This document shows positions 44,213 through 54,394 of a stretch of 64,000 nt of DNA, piece after piece (position 1 is the stretch's first letter; every line of letters begins with the position of its first letter). Position numbers and translations under genes: made by a program. This DNA is from Aegicerativicinus sediminis (lineage in GTDB: Bacteria; Bacteroidota; Bacteroidia; Flavobacteriales; Flavobacteriaceae): assembly GCF_015476115.1 (NCBI RefSeq), contig NZ_CP064295.1, positions 3,590,001-3,654,000 of the forward strand, in the 5' to 3' direction. A model generated the notes under the pieces. That model ran no database searches. It worked only from the letters and a program-made list of their open reading frames with translations, and had not been told where the DNA came from.

Positions 44213-45297
44213 TTTTTTCTTCTAAAATATAATAACATTATTATGAAAATTACAGCCATTACACTTAACAACACGAAATAACCGTATCGCGTTTGAAGTT
44301 CTGGCATGTTTTCAAAATTCATCCCATAAATACCTGCAATAAAGGTTAGAGGAATAAATATTGTGGCAATAATGGTAAGCACTTTCATTATTTCATTCAT
44401 CTTGTTTGAAATAATACTCATATGCATGTCCATTAAACCCCATACCATTTCCCTATAAAGATCAATAGATTCTGAAACTTGGATAATATGATCGTACAAA
44501 TCTCGAATGAAATGTTGAATCTTTGGATCCATCAATGGATGTTCATTCTTTTCAAGTCTATTGATCCCTTCCCTCAATGGTAAAACTGCCCGCCTAATTT
44601 TAAGAATCTGCCTCTTCAACATCTGAATTTCATTCGCCACCTCATCCGTAGTATCCATTTCAAATATATTCGATTCCATATCCTCTATATGCTCCCCTAG
44701 AACTTCCATTACAGAAAAATAATTGTCCACAACTGCATCTAACAGAGCATATGCAAGATAAGACGCTCCATATCCTCTTATCCTTCCTTTTTTATGCTCA
44801 ATTCTATCCCTTAAATTATCGAATACATCCCCATCTGATTCTTGAAAAGTAATGACATAATCATGAGATAGTATAATACTTAAATGCTCAATTATAAGTT
44901 CGTGCTCATCATTATAATATAACATTTTAACCACCATAAAAATATAGCCCTCATTTTCCTCCAACTTTGGCCGTTGATTAGTATTGGCAATGTCTTCTAG
45001 GGTTAATGGATGAATCCCATAATGTTCTCCCAATTCTTCAATTGCCTGAATATTATTTAATCCATTTAGATTAATCCAGGTTACCGTACCCTCACTATCA
45101 CCACCAAAACTGTCCTCTACAGAATTACCTACATGATGATTGTAATAATTCTCATTGTATTCAATAATGTCGAAATGAGTCTTTGTAGATTCCTTTTTCC
45201 CCCTATACCGTATAGTACCTGGAGGAAGATTGGATACCTCATATTTTTTATGTCTTCTATGGAAGATTTTTAAATTGGGAAGCTTCGCTTTTTTCAC
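44203..45297 (-). CDS. corA: CorA-family magnesium/cobalt transporter
   Basis: A 364-aa divalent-cation channel. A large cytoplasmic N-terminal domain (about 1-295, alpha/beta then long helices) is followed by two C-terminal membrane helices (about 300-320, 335-357). The pore signature GMN lies in FIAGIYGMNFENMPE. The positive tail FRRKKWL is typical. It imports Mg2+ down the membrane potential. The downstream mscS gene overlaps its 3' end by 10 bp, so ion import and osmotic release channels are expressed together. Confidence 0.95.
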   Translation of the reverse strand: MKKAKLPNLKIFHRRHKKYEVSNLPPGTIRYRGKKESTKTHFDIIEYNENYYNHHVGNSVEDSFGGDSEGTVTWINLNGLNNIQAIEELGEHYGIHPLTLEDIANTNQRPKLEENEGYIFMVVKMLYYNDEHELIIEHLSIILSHDYVITFQESDGDVFDNLRDRIEHKKGRIRGYGASYLAYALLDAVVDNYFSVMEVLGEHIEDMESNIFEMDTTDEVANEIQMLKRQILKIRRAVLPLREGINRLEKNEHPLMDPKIQHFIRDLYDHIIQVSESIDLYREMVWGLMDMHMSIISNKMNEIMKVLTIIATIFIPLTFIAGIYGMNFENMPELQTRYGYFVLLSVMAVIFIIMLLYFRRKKWL

Positions 45298-45475
45298 AAT
45301 TTTAAAAATAAGAAACTTTTAGTATTTCTTAGGCCTTTAATGCCATTTGCATTAGTTATAGTTGGTAATAAAGCAATGTTTTGAGTTTTAAGTTTTAATT
45401 ATGAGATAGGGTATTGCCTATTGTTAAAATTTTTATTATTATGCGACCTTAATTGCTTATACAAAAAAATAAGAT

Positions 45476-45703
45476 ATGGGAAGACCAGCAACTAAACCTA
45501 AAAAGCTTAAAGACGGGTTTTATTTAGAAATCCGCAACAAGGGTTCTAAAACAGGCGGAGTGAAATTATATAGAGATAGTCGTGCTCAAATGTTGAGGAC
45601 AATTAAGGAATACGAACGCTCTAAAGATATTGTTATTCTTGGAGAGTCAGTTAATGGAAAATGGGTTAATGAAGAACCTGTTTTACATGTTGTAAATGAC
45701 TAA
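45476..45703 (+). CDS. Conserved small hypothetical protein (75 aa)
   Basis: A 75-aa basic, soluble protein: MGRPATKPKKLKDGFYLEIR, then KTGGVKLYRDSRAQMLRTIKEYE and LGESVNGKWVN near the end. The first part reads as a beta hairpin and the middle as a helix, so a small DNA- or RNA-associated fold is possible but unproven. Its composition, position 173 bp from corA, and a dedicated terminator support a real gene. It is reminiscent of short conserved Bacteroidota proteins without a name. Confidence 0.7.
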   Translation: MGRPATKPKKLKDGFYLEIRNKGSKTGGVKLYRDSRAQMLRTIKEYERSKDIVILGESVNGKWVNEEPVLHVVND

Positions 45704-45721
45704 TCTCAATTTTCCAAAATA

Positions 45722-45753
45722 AAAAAAACCACCTTTAAAAGGTGGTTTTTTAA
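45722..45753. terminator. Bidirectional terminator
   Basis: AAAACCACCTT / AAGGTGGTTTT stem with a small A/T loop and flanking A- and T-runs. It serves the 75-aa gene (plus) and the kinase-gap-pfkA operon (minus). Confidence 0.88.
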
Positions 45754-45766
45754 TTTGACTTAATAC

Positions 45767-46633
45767 TTAAGTTGTCAGTTTTTTTGTATGGTACTTTACC
45801 AAACCATCAATCGGTCTTCTAATAAAATTACCCGCCTTAAAGCCTAATTCTTCAGCCACCTCCATAATTTCTGGTTTCGAGAAAAATGCAATACTTCCTG
45901 CAAAATGAACTGGAACTGTTTTTAATTCCTCTTTATACTGCATAATCATATTAACTGCAAACTTGCGAATGCCTTCCTTAATTAAATCTCTCACATAATC
46001 AGAATCGTGATTTAAAAACATAAATTCGGCAAAGGTGGCAAGATATGCATTGGCATTTGGCTGCTTATAAATATTATATTTTATATAGTCAGCCTCCAAA
46101 TTATATTTATCTGCGAAAGCTACCTTGATAGTTTCAGGCATTTTATTGAAATAATAATCACGGATTAATTGTTTACCGTAATAATTCCCACTTGCATCAT
46201 CCATTAAAATGTAGCCTAGAGATTTAACCCTCTGGTGCAAATTCTCGCCATCGTAATAGCTGCAGTTAGATCCAGTACCCATTATACAAACCACGGCAGC
46301 CTCTTCGTCATGATTCAATGTAGCCCTAACAGCGGCCATTGTATCTTCCTGAACCTCAACTTCAGCATTGACAAACATAAATTGCAACACCTGGGTTAAA
46401 AGCATCCTTGGGTTTTCAGTTCCACAACCTGCTCCATAGAAATATAAATGCGTTACATCATTACGAATTTCCATTAACTCCTCACTTTTATGAAGAATTT
46501 TGGTAAGCTTTTTTTCTTTTAATATGGCCGGATTCATACCTGGAGTACGAATTTTTTCTCGTAATTGTTTGCCTTGCATATCGACAAAAATCCAATCACA
46601 TTTGGTAGAACCACTATCAACAACCAGTATCAT
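45767..46633 (-). CDS. BadF/BadG-type N-acetylglucosamine kinase-like ATPase
   Basis: A 288-aa actin-fold sugar kinase. The phosphate-1 loop is VVDSGSTKCDW (residues 4-14), the phosphate-2 region IMGTGSNCSYYDG and the adenosine segment VHFAGSIAFFS. This matches eukaryotic-type GlcNAc kinase relatives that phosphorylate N-acetylglucosamine at C6 in Bacteroidota. It is the third gene of a pfkA-gap-kinase operon (76 bp after gap), which links amino-sugar entry to glycolysis. Substrate inferred from family. Confidence 0.88.
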   Translation of the reverse strand: MILVVDSGSTKCDWIFVDMQGKQLREKIRTPGMNPAILKEKKLTKILHKSEELMEIRNDVTHLYFYGAGCGTENPRMLLTQVLQFMFVNAEVEVQEDTMAAVRATLNHDEEAAVVCIMGTGSNCSYYDGENLHQRVKSLGYILMDDASGNYYGKQLIRDYYFNKMPETIKVAFADKYNLEADYIKYNIYKQPNANAYLATFAEFMFLNHDSDYVRDLIKEGIRKFAVNMIMQYKEELKTVPVHFAGSIAFFSKPEIMEVAEELGFKAGNFIRRPIDGLVKYHTKKLTT

Positions 46634-46709
46634 ATATCTAAAAAAATAATTCCGTAGGGATTATTCAAATGGTAAACAATAGCTACGGAATTAGTTAATA
46701 AAGTTTGTA

Positions 46710-47720
<1,011 letters not shown>

Positions 47721-47730
47721 TTAATTATTG

Positions 47731-48717
47731 TTAAGTGGTCATTATTTCAGACACACGTAAAAGTTCTAAGTTAATATCAGATTTTCCTTTGACAGCCTTC
47801 GTTAAAGGCGTTAATGCAATTTTATCGTTAATAAGTCCGACCATGAAATCTGTTTTCCCCTCTAAAAGACTTTCAACAGCTTTAACACCCATTCTACTTG
47901 CCAACACCCGATCAAAACATGATGGAGAACCTCCTCTTTGCATATGGCCAAGTACAGATACGCGAACCTCGTATTCAGACATGTGGCTTTCCACGTAATC
48001 TTTCAGTTCAAAAACATTTTTACCTATCTTATCACCTTCTGCAACCACAACAATACTTGAAGACTTTCCAGAACTTTTGCTGCGACGCAAAGACTCTAAT
48101 AAACGGTCAAGACCTAAATCTTCCTCAGGAATTAATATTTCCTCCGCTCCTGCACCAACACCCGCATTTAAAGCTATGTGGCCTACATCCCTACCCATTA
48201 CCTCAATAAAGAATAATCGGTTATGTGAACTTGCAGTATCACGAATTTTATCAATTACTTCTACAACCGTATTTAAAGCAGTATCATAACCTAAGGTATG
48301 TGAGGTGCCAAAAATATCATTGTCTATTGTACCTGGGATACCCATTACTGGAAAGTCAAATTCTTGACTAAAAATCATTGCACCAGTAAAAGTTCCATCG
48401 CCACCAATTGCAACAAGACCATCAATACCTGCTTTGGTAAGCTGATCAAAGGCTTTTTTTCGTCCTTCCTTTGTGCGGAACTCATCGGAACGTGCAGATT
48501 TAAGAATAGTTCCCCCTCTATTTATTATATCTTTTACACTTCGCGCATCCATTGGCACAAAGTCTCCCTCAATCATCCCTTCATATCCTCTATAAATTCC
48601 TGCACATTGAATTTTATGGTAGGCACAGGTTCTAACTACAGATCTTATGGCCGCATTCATGCCGGGAGAATCTCCACCCGAGGTAAAAACCCCCAACTTG
48701 CTTATCGTTTTCGCCAT
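47731..48717 (-). CDS. pfkA: ATP-dependent 6-phosphofructokinase
   Basis: A 328-aa enzyme that phosphorylates fructose-6-phosphate. Motifs: TSGGDSPGMNAAIR (ATP loop), GGDGTFTGA with Gly108, and GIPGTIDNDI with Gly129. The two glycines at the ATP/PPi discriminating positions indicate ATP rather than PPi use. Catalytic Asp is in TIDND (132). MGRDVGHIALNAG is present. It heads the pfkA-gap-kinase operon. A TAnnTTTG element lies at 48740-48747. Confidence 0.97.
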   Translation of the reverse strand: MAKTISKLGVFTSGGDSPGMNAAIRSVVRTCAYHKIQCAGIYRGYEGMIEGDFVPMDARSVKDIINRGGTILKSARSDEFRTKEGRKKAFDQLTKAGIDGLVAIGGDGTFTGAMIFSQEFDFPVMGIPGTIDNDIFGTSHTLGYDTALNTVVEVIDKIRDTASSHNRLFFIEVMGRDVGHIALNAGVGAGAEEILIPEEDLGLDRLLESLRRSKSSGKSSSIVVVAEGDKIGKNVFELKDYVESHMSEYEVRVSVLGHMQRGGSPSCFDRVLASRMGVKAVESLLEGKTDFMVGLINDKIALTPLTKAVKGKSDINLELLRVSEIMTT

Positions 48718-48739
48718 TAATTTTTTTGGTTTGGAACTT

Positions 48740-48747
48740 CAAAACTA
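48740..48747 (-). promoter_or_regulatory. -7 promoter element of the pfkA-gap operon
   Basis: Minus strand TAGTTTTG (exact TAnnTTTG), 22 bp before the pfkA ATG at 48717. Confidence 0.6.
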
Positions 48748-48860
48748 CTAAACATATTTAAGAATTTGCATGCTTCTAAATACAAATTAGATAGATTGAA
48801 ATTACTTAATCGATTTCGTTAATAATTTCTCATTTAAGAGTGGCAAATAATGGTATTTTA

Positions 48861-51800
48861 CTAATCGCGACGAACTCCTTGTGACTTCATTTTGATATAA
48901 TCAGGAAGATTTGGATCGTCCTCTTCGGGAGTTTTGCTGTTTGTTGAAGAGTTATTTTGTTTTCTATTCTTTCCTGTAAATATGATTTGAAATAGTTCCT
49001 TGAATGTATCAAATTCAACATTATATGAGAGACCTAAACCTTGCGTATAACCTATTTCCTCTCCAAAATTTCTAATATTGTTTTCACGATTGAAAAATCT
49101 AGCGGTTAATGTACCTTCTTCATTCAGCAATACATCGATTTGAAGATCCCCCGCAATTACGCTTTGGGAAATACCTCCAATAGGGACCCCTAACTTTCCA
49201 TTAAACCTAACCCTATCGCTAATTTGAGTTGATAATGTGAGACCTACCCTATCGTCAGTCGTATATTCAGCCGTCTGCTCACCCATTTGATAATTCAGAC
49301 CAACTTGCAATTTACCATCTGCATCCGAAATTAAACTGTTTACCAAACTGTTTAAACGGTCTGAAATTGTACCATAAGCCTGTTGACCCAAACCTATTTC
49401 ACTAGCAAAAGTTCCGCTGGCCAATAAAAACAGAGCTTGATTTTCACGTCTTTCCTTAGTGTCTAAACGATATTCTAATTCAGATTTAACGGTTGAACTA
49501 ACGGTTGGAAATTCAAAAGTGAAATTGGGTTCAGGTTGTTCTAGTTGTCCCGTAAGATTTATTTCCAACTCAACCGGAATGGTCCTGTTTATTGGGTTAT
49601 CTAATAATACAGATGGATTTGCATTTGTCTTATAAACAGCAGTTATATCTATTAATGCTTTTAGAGGATCACCTTCCCATCTCAGTGTTCCACCAGGTTC
49701 AACTTCAATTTTACGTTCAATGAAACCTCCGTAGGCAAAATTGTAAATACCACGATTTACAATAAAGTCACCGTACATCTTAAATCGTCCGTTTGTATTA
49801 ATATTGAATAATAAGTTACCATTACCAGACCCTTGAATTGTACTACCGGAAGTTCGATCGATTAAAATTTCGATATCGGCGTTTGGCAATACAATGAGGT
49901 CAAAATTCAATTCCAAGCCCTTGATATCTGTATTAATTATGGTTTGTCCACTTAACCTAGCTTCTTTTTCTTCAGGACTTAGAAAATGAATAAAGGTGTT
50001 ATCTCCATAAGATTCCAAATCATTTAAAGGAATTTTAAAGACTGTTCCTTGTGAAGTGGTACCATCAACATTAATTGTTAATTCATCCGTTGGTCCAACA
50101 ATTTCTGCCGTACCCTCCATAAAAGCAGTTCCGTAATAGAGCGATTCCTCAGTATACTCGGTATTTAAAACTAAAAGTCTATCTGTTTCAATGTCGAGTC
50201 CTAATTTCCAATCAGAAAAATTGTTATGTTCAATAAATCCATTTAATATAGCTCTTGAGAAATATTCTCCATCCGTAAGTTCCACCTCCTCAAAAATAAA
50301 GCGTTGATTCCTTAAAGTAATTCGGGAATCAAAATCAAATTGGTAATCCACATTTAAATAAGGAATGGTAAGTCCGGCATTATCAATCAACAACTCTCCA
50401 TCAATTGAAGGCTTTTTTAAGTCACCTGTAACAGTTAACTCACCAGAAACCAACCCTCTAATATTTGTAATAACGCCTTCACCAAGCGGAGCAAGTGGAT
50501 CTAAAGTAAAATCCTCGAAGCGAACATTTAAATCTATAAAGCTTTCGGTGTTACTGACATCTAATGATCCTACCGCCTCAAGAGATTTAATATTATCATT
50601 CTGTAATGTAATATCAACATCGTAATTGGTTAAAGATTCATTTCCTATAATATTAGCATCTAAATCTCCCAGCTGAATACCATTAACGATAAGGTCCTTA
50701 ACATTAACCGTTGATTCGGGCTTATAAACTCCAAATTCCTCAAATATTTTCAAGTTTCCGGTAACAATACCATTCATAGACAAACTGTCTATAGTTGGGG
50801 TAATCTTTGCTAATTGCACTTCGGAAAAAGCGACATTTATATCCTTATAGGTAGAATCCCGGGCAGTACCGAATATTGTGATCTCTTCATTCTCTTGATT
50901 AAAGACTAAATCTTGTAAAGCAAATTCTTTAAATTCTCGATCAAAAATAAGTTTATTCAACCTGTTTTTATCCTCATTAATAAACCATTGATTGCCCTTA
51001 AATACGAGGCCTGACTTTTTAAATCCAACCACAGACTTTTCATCTAGATCAATGGTATAATAAAGGCTTAAACTAAAGGTATCTTTATTGTTAGGGCCAC
51101 CTTTAAAATCGGTTTCTATAAATAAAGTATCCCTCCTAGTGGCATTTATTAAATTAAATTCAGATAGATTATAAACCCCTGTGTTTAAAGAATCAATCTC
51201 AATAAAAGTGTTAAATAATGGATTTGAATTGTCGATTGTAACGTTAATATTATTTGCGAAATAATCCTTTAACTTGATTTCTGGTGATGAAAAATTAAGT
51301 TCAAATTTTGTCTCGTCTGTTTCAATCCGTCCACTCACGGTGGTATTTGGCCCAATTTCGAGATCCGGATAAAAGATCTCAACAATCTTATTGTAGATAT
51401 TAAAATCGAAATTGATGTATTCTTCACGATTAATCTTATTTGGGACAAAGTTCGTATAAATACTACCCACACTATTCTCCACCAATTTACCAATGTCATA
51501 TATACTAAAGGATCCATTAACGTAACCTTCAACGATATCTGGAGAATTTATGGTTATAGATCTTTCCCTATCATTAAAAACCGAGGTAATTGCAAAATCT
51601 TGGAAAAAATATTGGTCTTTAGAATTTTGATAGGTTGTATTGCTAAAATTAAGCGTTCCATAAACATCATCGATATTAGAACCCCTAAGTGCACAATCAA
51701 TAAGCCCCTTAAAGATGGCAATAGAATCATTTTTGATGAAGTTGAGCTCATGTAAATCGGCATAAAACACATTTGCTGCAAAATTAAATTTCCCCTCTTT

Positions 51801-53279
51801 TTTAGACATATCTGCTAATCCTTCAAACCGCATTGAAAGATTAGGATCTTCTGCAATAGCTGTCCCATTGAAAACATTATTTCCAACATTACCGCTTACT
51901 ACAATATCATGATAGTTATAGTTGTTAAAGGTGAGGGTAAATATCTCTCCATCTATCTTGGTGCTTAAATTTTCTGCTTTAAACCCTTTACCATCCACGT
52001 CCAAATTAAACGAGGCTTTTCCTAAACTTACATTACCAGTTAGTGCGCCCAAGTCTAATTCATCAAAAATAATATTGCCAACATAACTGGCATTATCAAT
52101 TTCATTAACACGAGACAATTTAATATCACTATCTATATTGCCAATATCGGTAACAATATAAAGGTCAGCATCCACATTTGTTTTAGTGATGACTGTTGTG
52201 CCTTTCATGCTGAAATTACCCACAGTACTAAAAGCTGTTGGGAGTGCACTACCCAAAATTCCAGGCATTAAATCACGTAAATCGTAATAATTGGAAGAAA
52301 GATTAGAAATATTACCTCTTACCGAAAACCTTCCATTTTGGGTATTAAATATGTCATTAAGATGAAGCCTGCCATATAAATTTGTATTAATGCCCGAAAT
52401 TAACCTAAGGTTATTCAATTCCAAATCATTTAAAGTACCTGAAGCTTCTAAATCCAGTCGAACTTTTTCATTTTTTCCAAATTCATTATAAAAATGATTT
52501 ATATCGTCTAGCAGTATTTGCGAATCATTGAAGTTAGCCTCTATTGCAACTTTATCAGTAAATTCTTTGAAGTCTTCTCTATTATATGAAAACTTGAGGT
52601 TCCCCTGTAAATGAGAACCTTCCGTTTTAATATCCAGGTCCTTAAAACTCATTTCGCTTAAGGAATAAGCAAATGTGGTTCTTAAATTTTCAACATGAAG
52701 CCCACGTCTATCCAAAAAATTGAATGTATTTATACGGGCTTTGACCTCAGGCCCTCTAATGACAAAGTTGGTTGCATTTAAATTTAGTTTTTCGAAATCT
52801 AGGATATCTGGAGACTCATTATTTTCATCAACAATCCTAAACTTCCCATTGTTTATAGATACATCACTGCTAGAAAAAAGAAAAGTGCTAACCTCCTTTT
52901 TGGGATTGTCTTCTTCAAATCTGTTAACAAATACATCTAGATTAGAAAGCGAATCGCCTTCATAGGTATGGATATCAAAAGTCATTTTATCGATACCAAT
53001 ATCTCCAAAAACTAGATCGCCATTATAAATATTGTTGAAACTGATAATGGATGTTCGCAGTCTATCAACAAAAATTAAAGTATCCTGCCTGAAATCCTCA
53101 ATGAAGACTTTTTTTAGTTCAACATCACCGTTAAATCTTAAATGGACATACTTAACGTTAATATGTGTTCCAAATTCATTATTAATCTTTTTTGTGGCAT
53201 ATTTGCCTAATAAAGATTGTACAGCCGGCAACGAGAAAATAAGTACCAAAATGATAAATAGCAACAAAATAATTGCCAC
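48861..53279 (-). CDS. tamB: TamB-like translocation and assembly module protein (DUF490/AsmA-like)
   Basis: A 1472-aa envelope protein: an N-terminal membrane anchor (IILLLFIILVLIFSLPAV), then a very long repeated beta-taco/AsmA-like region with many NxxFxVxG strands, and a C-terminal TamB domain (about 1050-1440). That domain carries NGRFKMYGDFIVNRGIYNF, GGTLRWEGDPLKALIDITAVY and NQALFLLASGTFASE. It bridges the inner and outer membranes and assists lipid or outer-membrane-protein transport. The only standard start in frame is GTG at 53279; the frame continues upstream to 53340 without ATG, GTG or TTG, and reads ITLVGIKKFFKIVSKI just before. A -7 element lies at 53338-53345. Confidence 0.92.
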   Translation of the reverse strand: MAIILLLFIILVLIFSLPAVQSLLGKYATKKINNEFGTHINVKYVHLRFNGDVELKKVFIEDFRQDTLIFVDRLRTSIISFNNIYNGDLVFGDIGIDKMTFDIHTYEGDSLSNLDVFVNRFEEDNPKKEVSTFLFSSSDVSINNGKFRIVDENNESPDILDFEKLNLNATNFVIRGPEVKARINTFNFLDRRGLHVENLRTTFAYSLSEMSFKDLDIKTEGSHLQGNLKFSYNREDFKEFTDKVAIEANFNDSQILLDDINHFYNEFGKNEKVRLDLEASGTLNDLELNNLRLISGINTNLYGRLHLNDIFNTQNGRFSVRGNISNLSSNYYDLRDLMPGILGSALPTAFSTVGNFSMKGTTVITKTNVDADLYIVTDIGNIDSDIKLSRVNEIDNASYVGNIIFDELDLGALTGNVSLGKASFNLDVDGKGFKAENLSTKIDGEIFTLTFNNYNYHDIVVSGNVGNNVFNGTAIAEDPNLSMRFEGLADMSKKEGKFNFAANVFYADLHELNFIKNDSIAIFKGLIDCALRGSNIDDVYGTLNFSNTTYQNSKDQYFFQDFAITSVFNDRERSITINSPDIVEGYVNGSFSIYDIGKLVENSVGSIYTNFVPNKINREEYINFDFNIYNKIVEIFYPDLEIGPNTTVSGRIETDETKFELNFSSPEIKLKDYFANNINVTIDNSNPLFNTFIEIDSLNTGVYNLSEFNLINATRRDTLFIETDFKGGPNNKDTFSLSLYYTIDLDEKSVVGFKKSGLVFKGNQWFINEDKNRLNKLIFDREFKEFALQDLVFNQENEEITIFGTARDSTYKDINVAFSEVQLAKITPTIDSLSMNGIVTGNLKIFEEFGVYKPESTVNVKDLIVNGIQLGDLDANIIGNESLTNYDVDITLQNDNIKSLEAVGSLDVSNTESFIDLNVRFEDFTLDPLAPLGEGVITNIRGLVSGELTVTGDLKKPSIDGELLIDNAGLTIPYLNVDYQFDFDSRITLRNQRFIFEEVELTDGEYFSRAILNGFIEHNNFSDWKLGLDIETDRLLVLNTEYTEESLYYGTAFMEGTAEIVGPTDELTINVDGTTSQGTVFKIPLNDLESYGDNTFIHFLSPEEKEARLSGQTIINTDIKGLELNFDLIVLPNADIEILIDRTSGSTIQGSGNGNLLFNINTNGRFKMYGDFIVNRGIYNFAYGGFIERKIEVEPGGTLRWEGDPLKALIDITAVYKTNANPSVLLDNPINRTIPVELEINLTGQLEQPEPNFTFEFPTVSSTVKSELEYRLDTKERRENQALFLLASGTFASEIGLGQQAYGTISDRLNSLVNSLISDADGKLQVGLNYQMGEQTAEYTTDDRVGLTLSTQISDRVRFNGKLGVPIGGISQSVIAGDLQIDVLLNEEGTLTARFFNRENNIRNFGEEIGYTQGLGLSYNVEFDTFKELFQIIFTGKNRKQNNSSTNSKTPEEDDPNLPDYIKMKSQGVRRD

Positions 53280-53326
53280 TATTTTACTAACTATTTTGAA
53301 AAATTTTTTGATACCTACTAAAGTTA

Positions 53327-53334
53327 TAACTTTG
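53327..53334 (+). promoter_or_regulatory. -7 promoter element of tsaD
   Basis: TAACTTTG (exact TAnnTTTG), 37 bp before the tsaD ATG; TTG at 53308-53310 is 16 bp upstream, near the -33 position. Confidence 0.6.
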
Positions 53335-53337
53335 AAC

Positions 53338-53345
53338 CAAAATTA
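53338..53345 (-). promoter_or_regulatory. -7 promoter element of tamB
   Basis: Minus strand TAATTTTG (exact TAnnTTTG). The predicted start of transcription is near 53331, 50 nt before the GTG at 53279. It is only 3 bp from the tsaD -7 element on the other strand. Confidence 0.55.
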
Positions 53346-53371
53346 ACAATTATTGTGCCTTTCTAACGGAC

Positions 53372-54394
53372 ATGCCTACACAAAATATCTACATACTTGG
53401 CATCGAATCTTCTTGCGATGATACTTCCGCTTCCGTACTTTGTAACGGTAAAATTTTAAGCAATGTTGTAGCGAGTCAAAAGATTCATGAAGCATATGGC
53501 GGAGTGGTTCCAGAACTGGCATCTAGAGCTCATCTTCAAAACATTGTACCGGTAGTAAATGAAGCCTTAAAAAGGGCGAATATTTCTTCTAAAGGACTGA
53601 ATGCCATTGCTTTCACTCAAGGACCTGGATTATTGGGATCGCTATTAGTAGGAACCTCTTTCGCTAAATCTCTGGCACTTGGATTGCAGATTCCCTTAAT
53701 AGATGTTAACCATATGCAAGCCCATATTCTGGCACATTATATAGATGAAGAGGGATTCAATAAACCTCCCTTCCCCTTTTTGGCAATGACCATATCGGGT
53801 GGGCATACCCAAATAGTGTTAGTAACTAATTATTTCGAAATGGAAGTAATTGGAGAAACTATAGATGATGCGGTTGGGGAAGCCTTTGATAAAAGCGGAA
53901 AAATTTTGGGACTCAATTATCCGGCCGGACCTGAAATGGATAAGCGGGCACAACTAGGAAATCCCAAAGCTTTCAAATTTACTAAACCAAAAGTTGACGG
54001 CTTAAATTTCAGCTTTTCTGGACTGAAAACCGCTATCCTGTATTTTATTCAGAATAATTTAAAGGAAAATCCAAATTTCATTGAAGAACACCTAAATGAC
54101 ATTTGTGCATCCATTCAACATACCATCATTAATATCCTAATGGATAAATTAAAAATTGCTAGCAAGCAAACAGGAATAAAGCACATTGCTATTGGGGGCG
54201 GGGTTTCTGCAAACTCTGGTATAAGAAGTGCGCTTAAAGCCGCTGAAAATAAATACGGATGGACAACCTATATTCCTAAATTTGAATATACTACGGATAA
54301 TGCCGCTATGATTGCAATTGTAGGTTACTTAAAGTATCAAGAACAAATATTTGCAACTCAAAACATTGCAGCCAAGGCAAGATTAAAGATTTAA
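53372..54394 (+). CDS. tsaD: tRNA threonylcarbamoyladenosine synthase subunit TsaD
   Basis: A 340-aa cytoplasmic enzyme of the Kae1/TsaD family that transfers the threonylcarbamoyl group to A37 of tRNAs reading ANN codons, together with TsaB/TsaE. Motifs: ILGIESSCDDTSASV, the metal-binding HMQAH (plus HILAHY), ISGGHTQIVLV, GEAFDKSGKILGL and IGGGVSANSGIR. It ends TDNAAMIAIVGY as usual. It is divergent from tamB with closely packed promoters, and its stop overlaps truA by 4 bp convergently. Confidence 0.97.
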   Translation: MPTQNIYILGIESSCDDTSASVLCNGKILSNVVASQKIHEAYGGVVPELASRAHLQNIVPVVNEALKRANISSKGLNAIAFTQGPGLLGSLLVGTSFAKSLALGLQIPLIDVNHMQAHILAHYIDEEGFNKPPFPFLAMTISGGHTQIVLVTNYFEMEVIGETIDDAVGEAFDKSGKILGLNYPAGPEMDKRAQLGNPKAFKFTKPKVDGLNFSFSGLKTAILYFIQNNLKENPNFIEEHLNDICASIQHTIINILMDKLKIASKQTGIKHIAIGGGVSANSGIRSALKAAENKYGWTTYIPKFEYTTDNAAMIAIVGYLKYQEQIFATQNIAAKARLKI

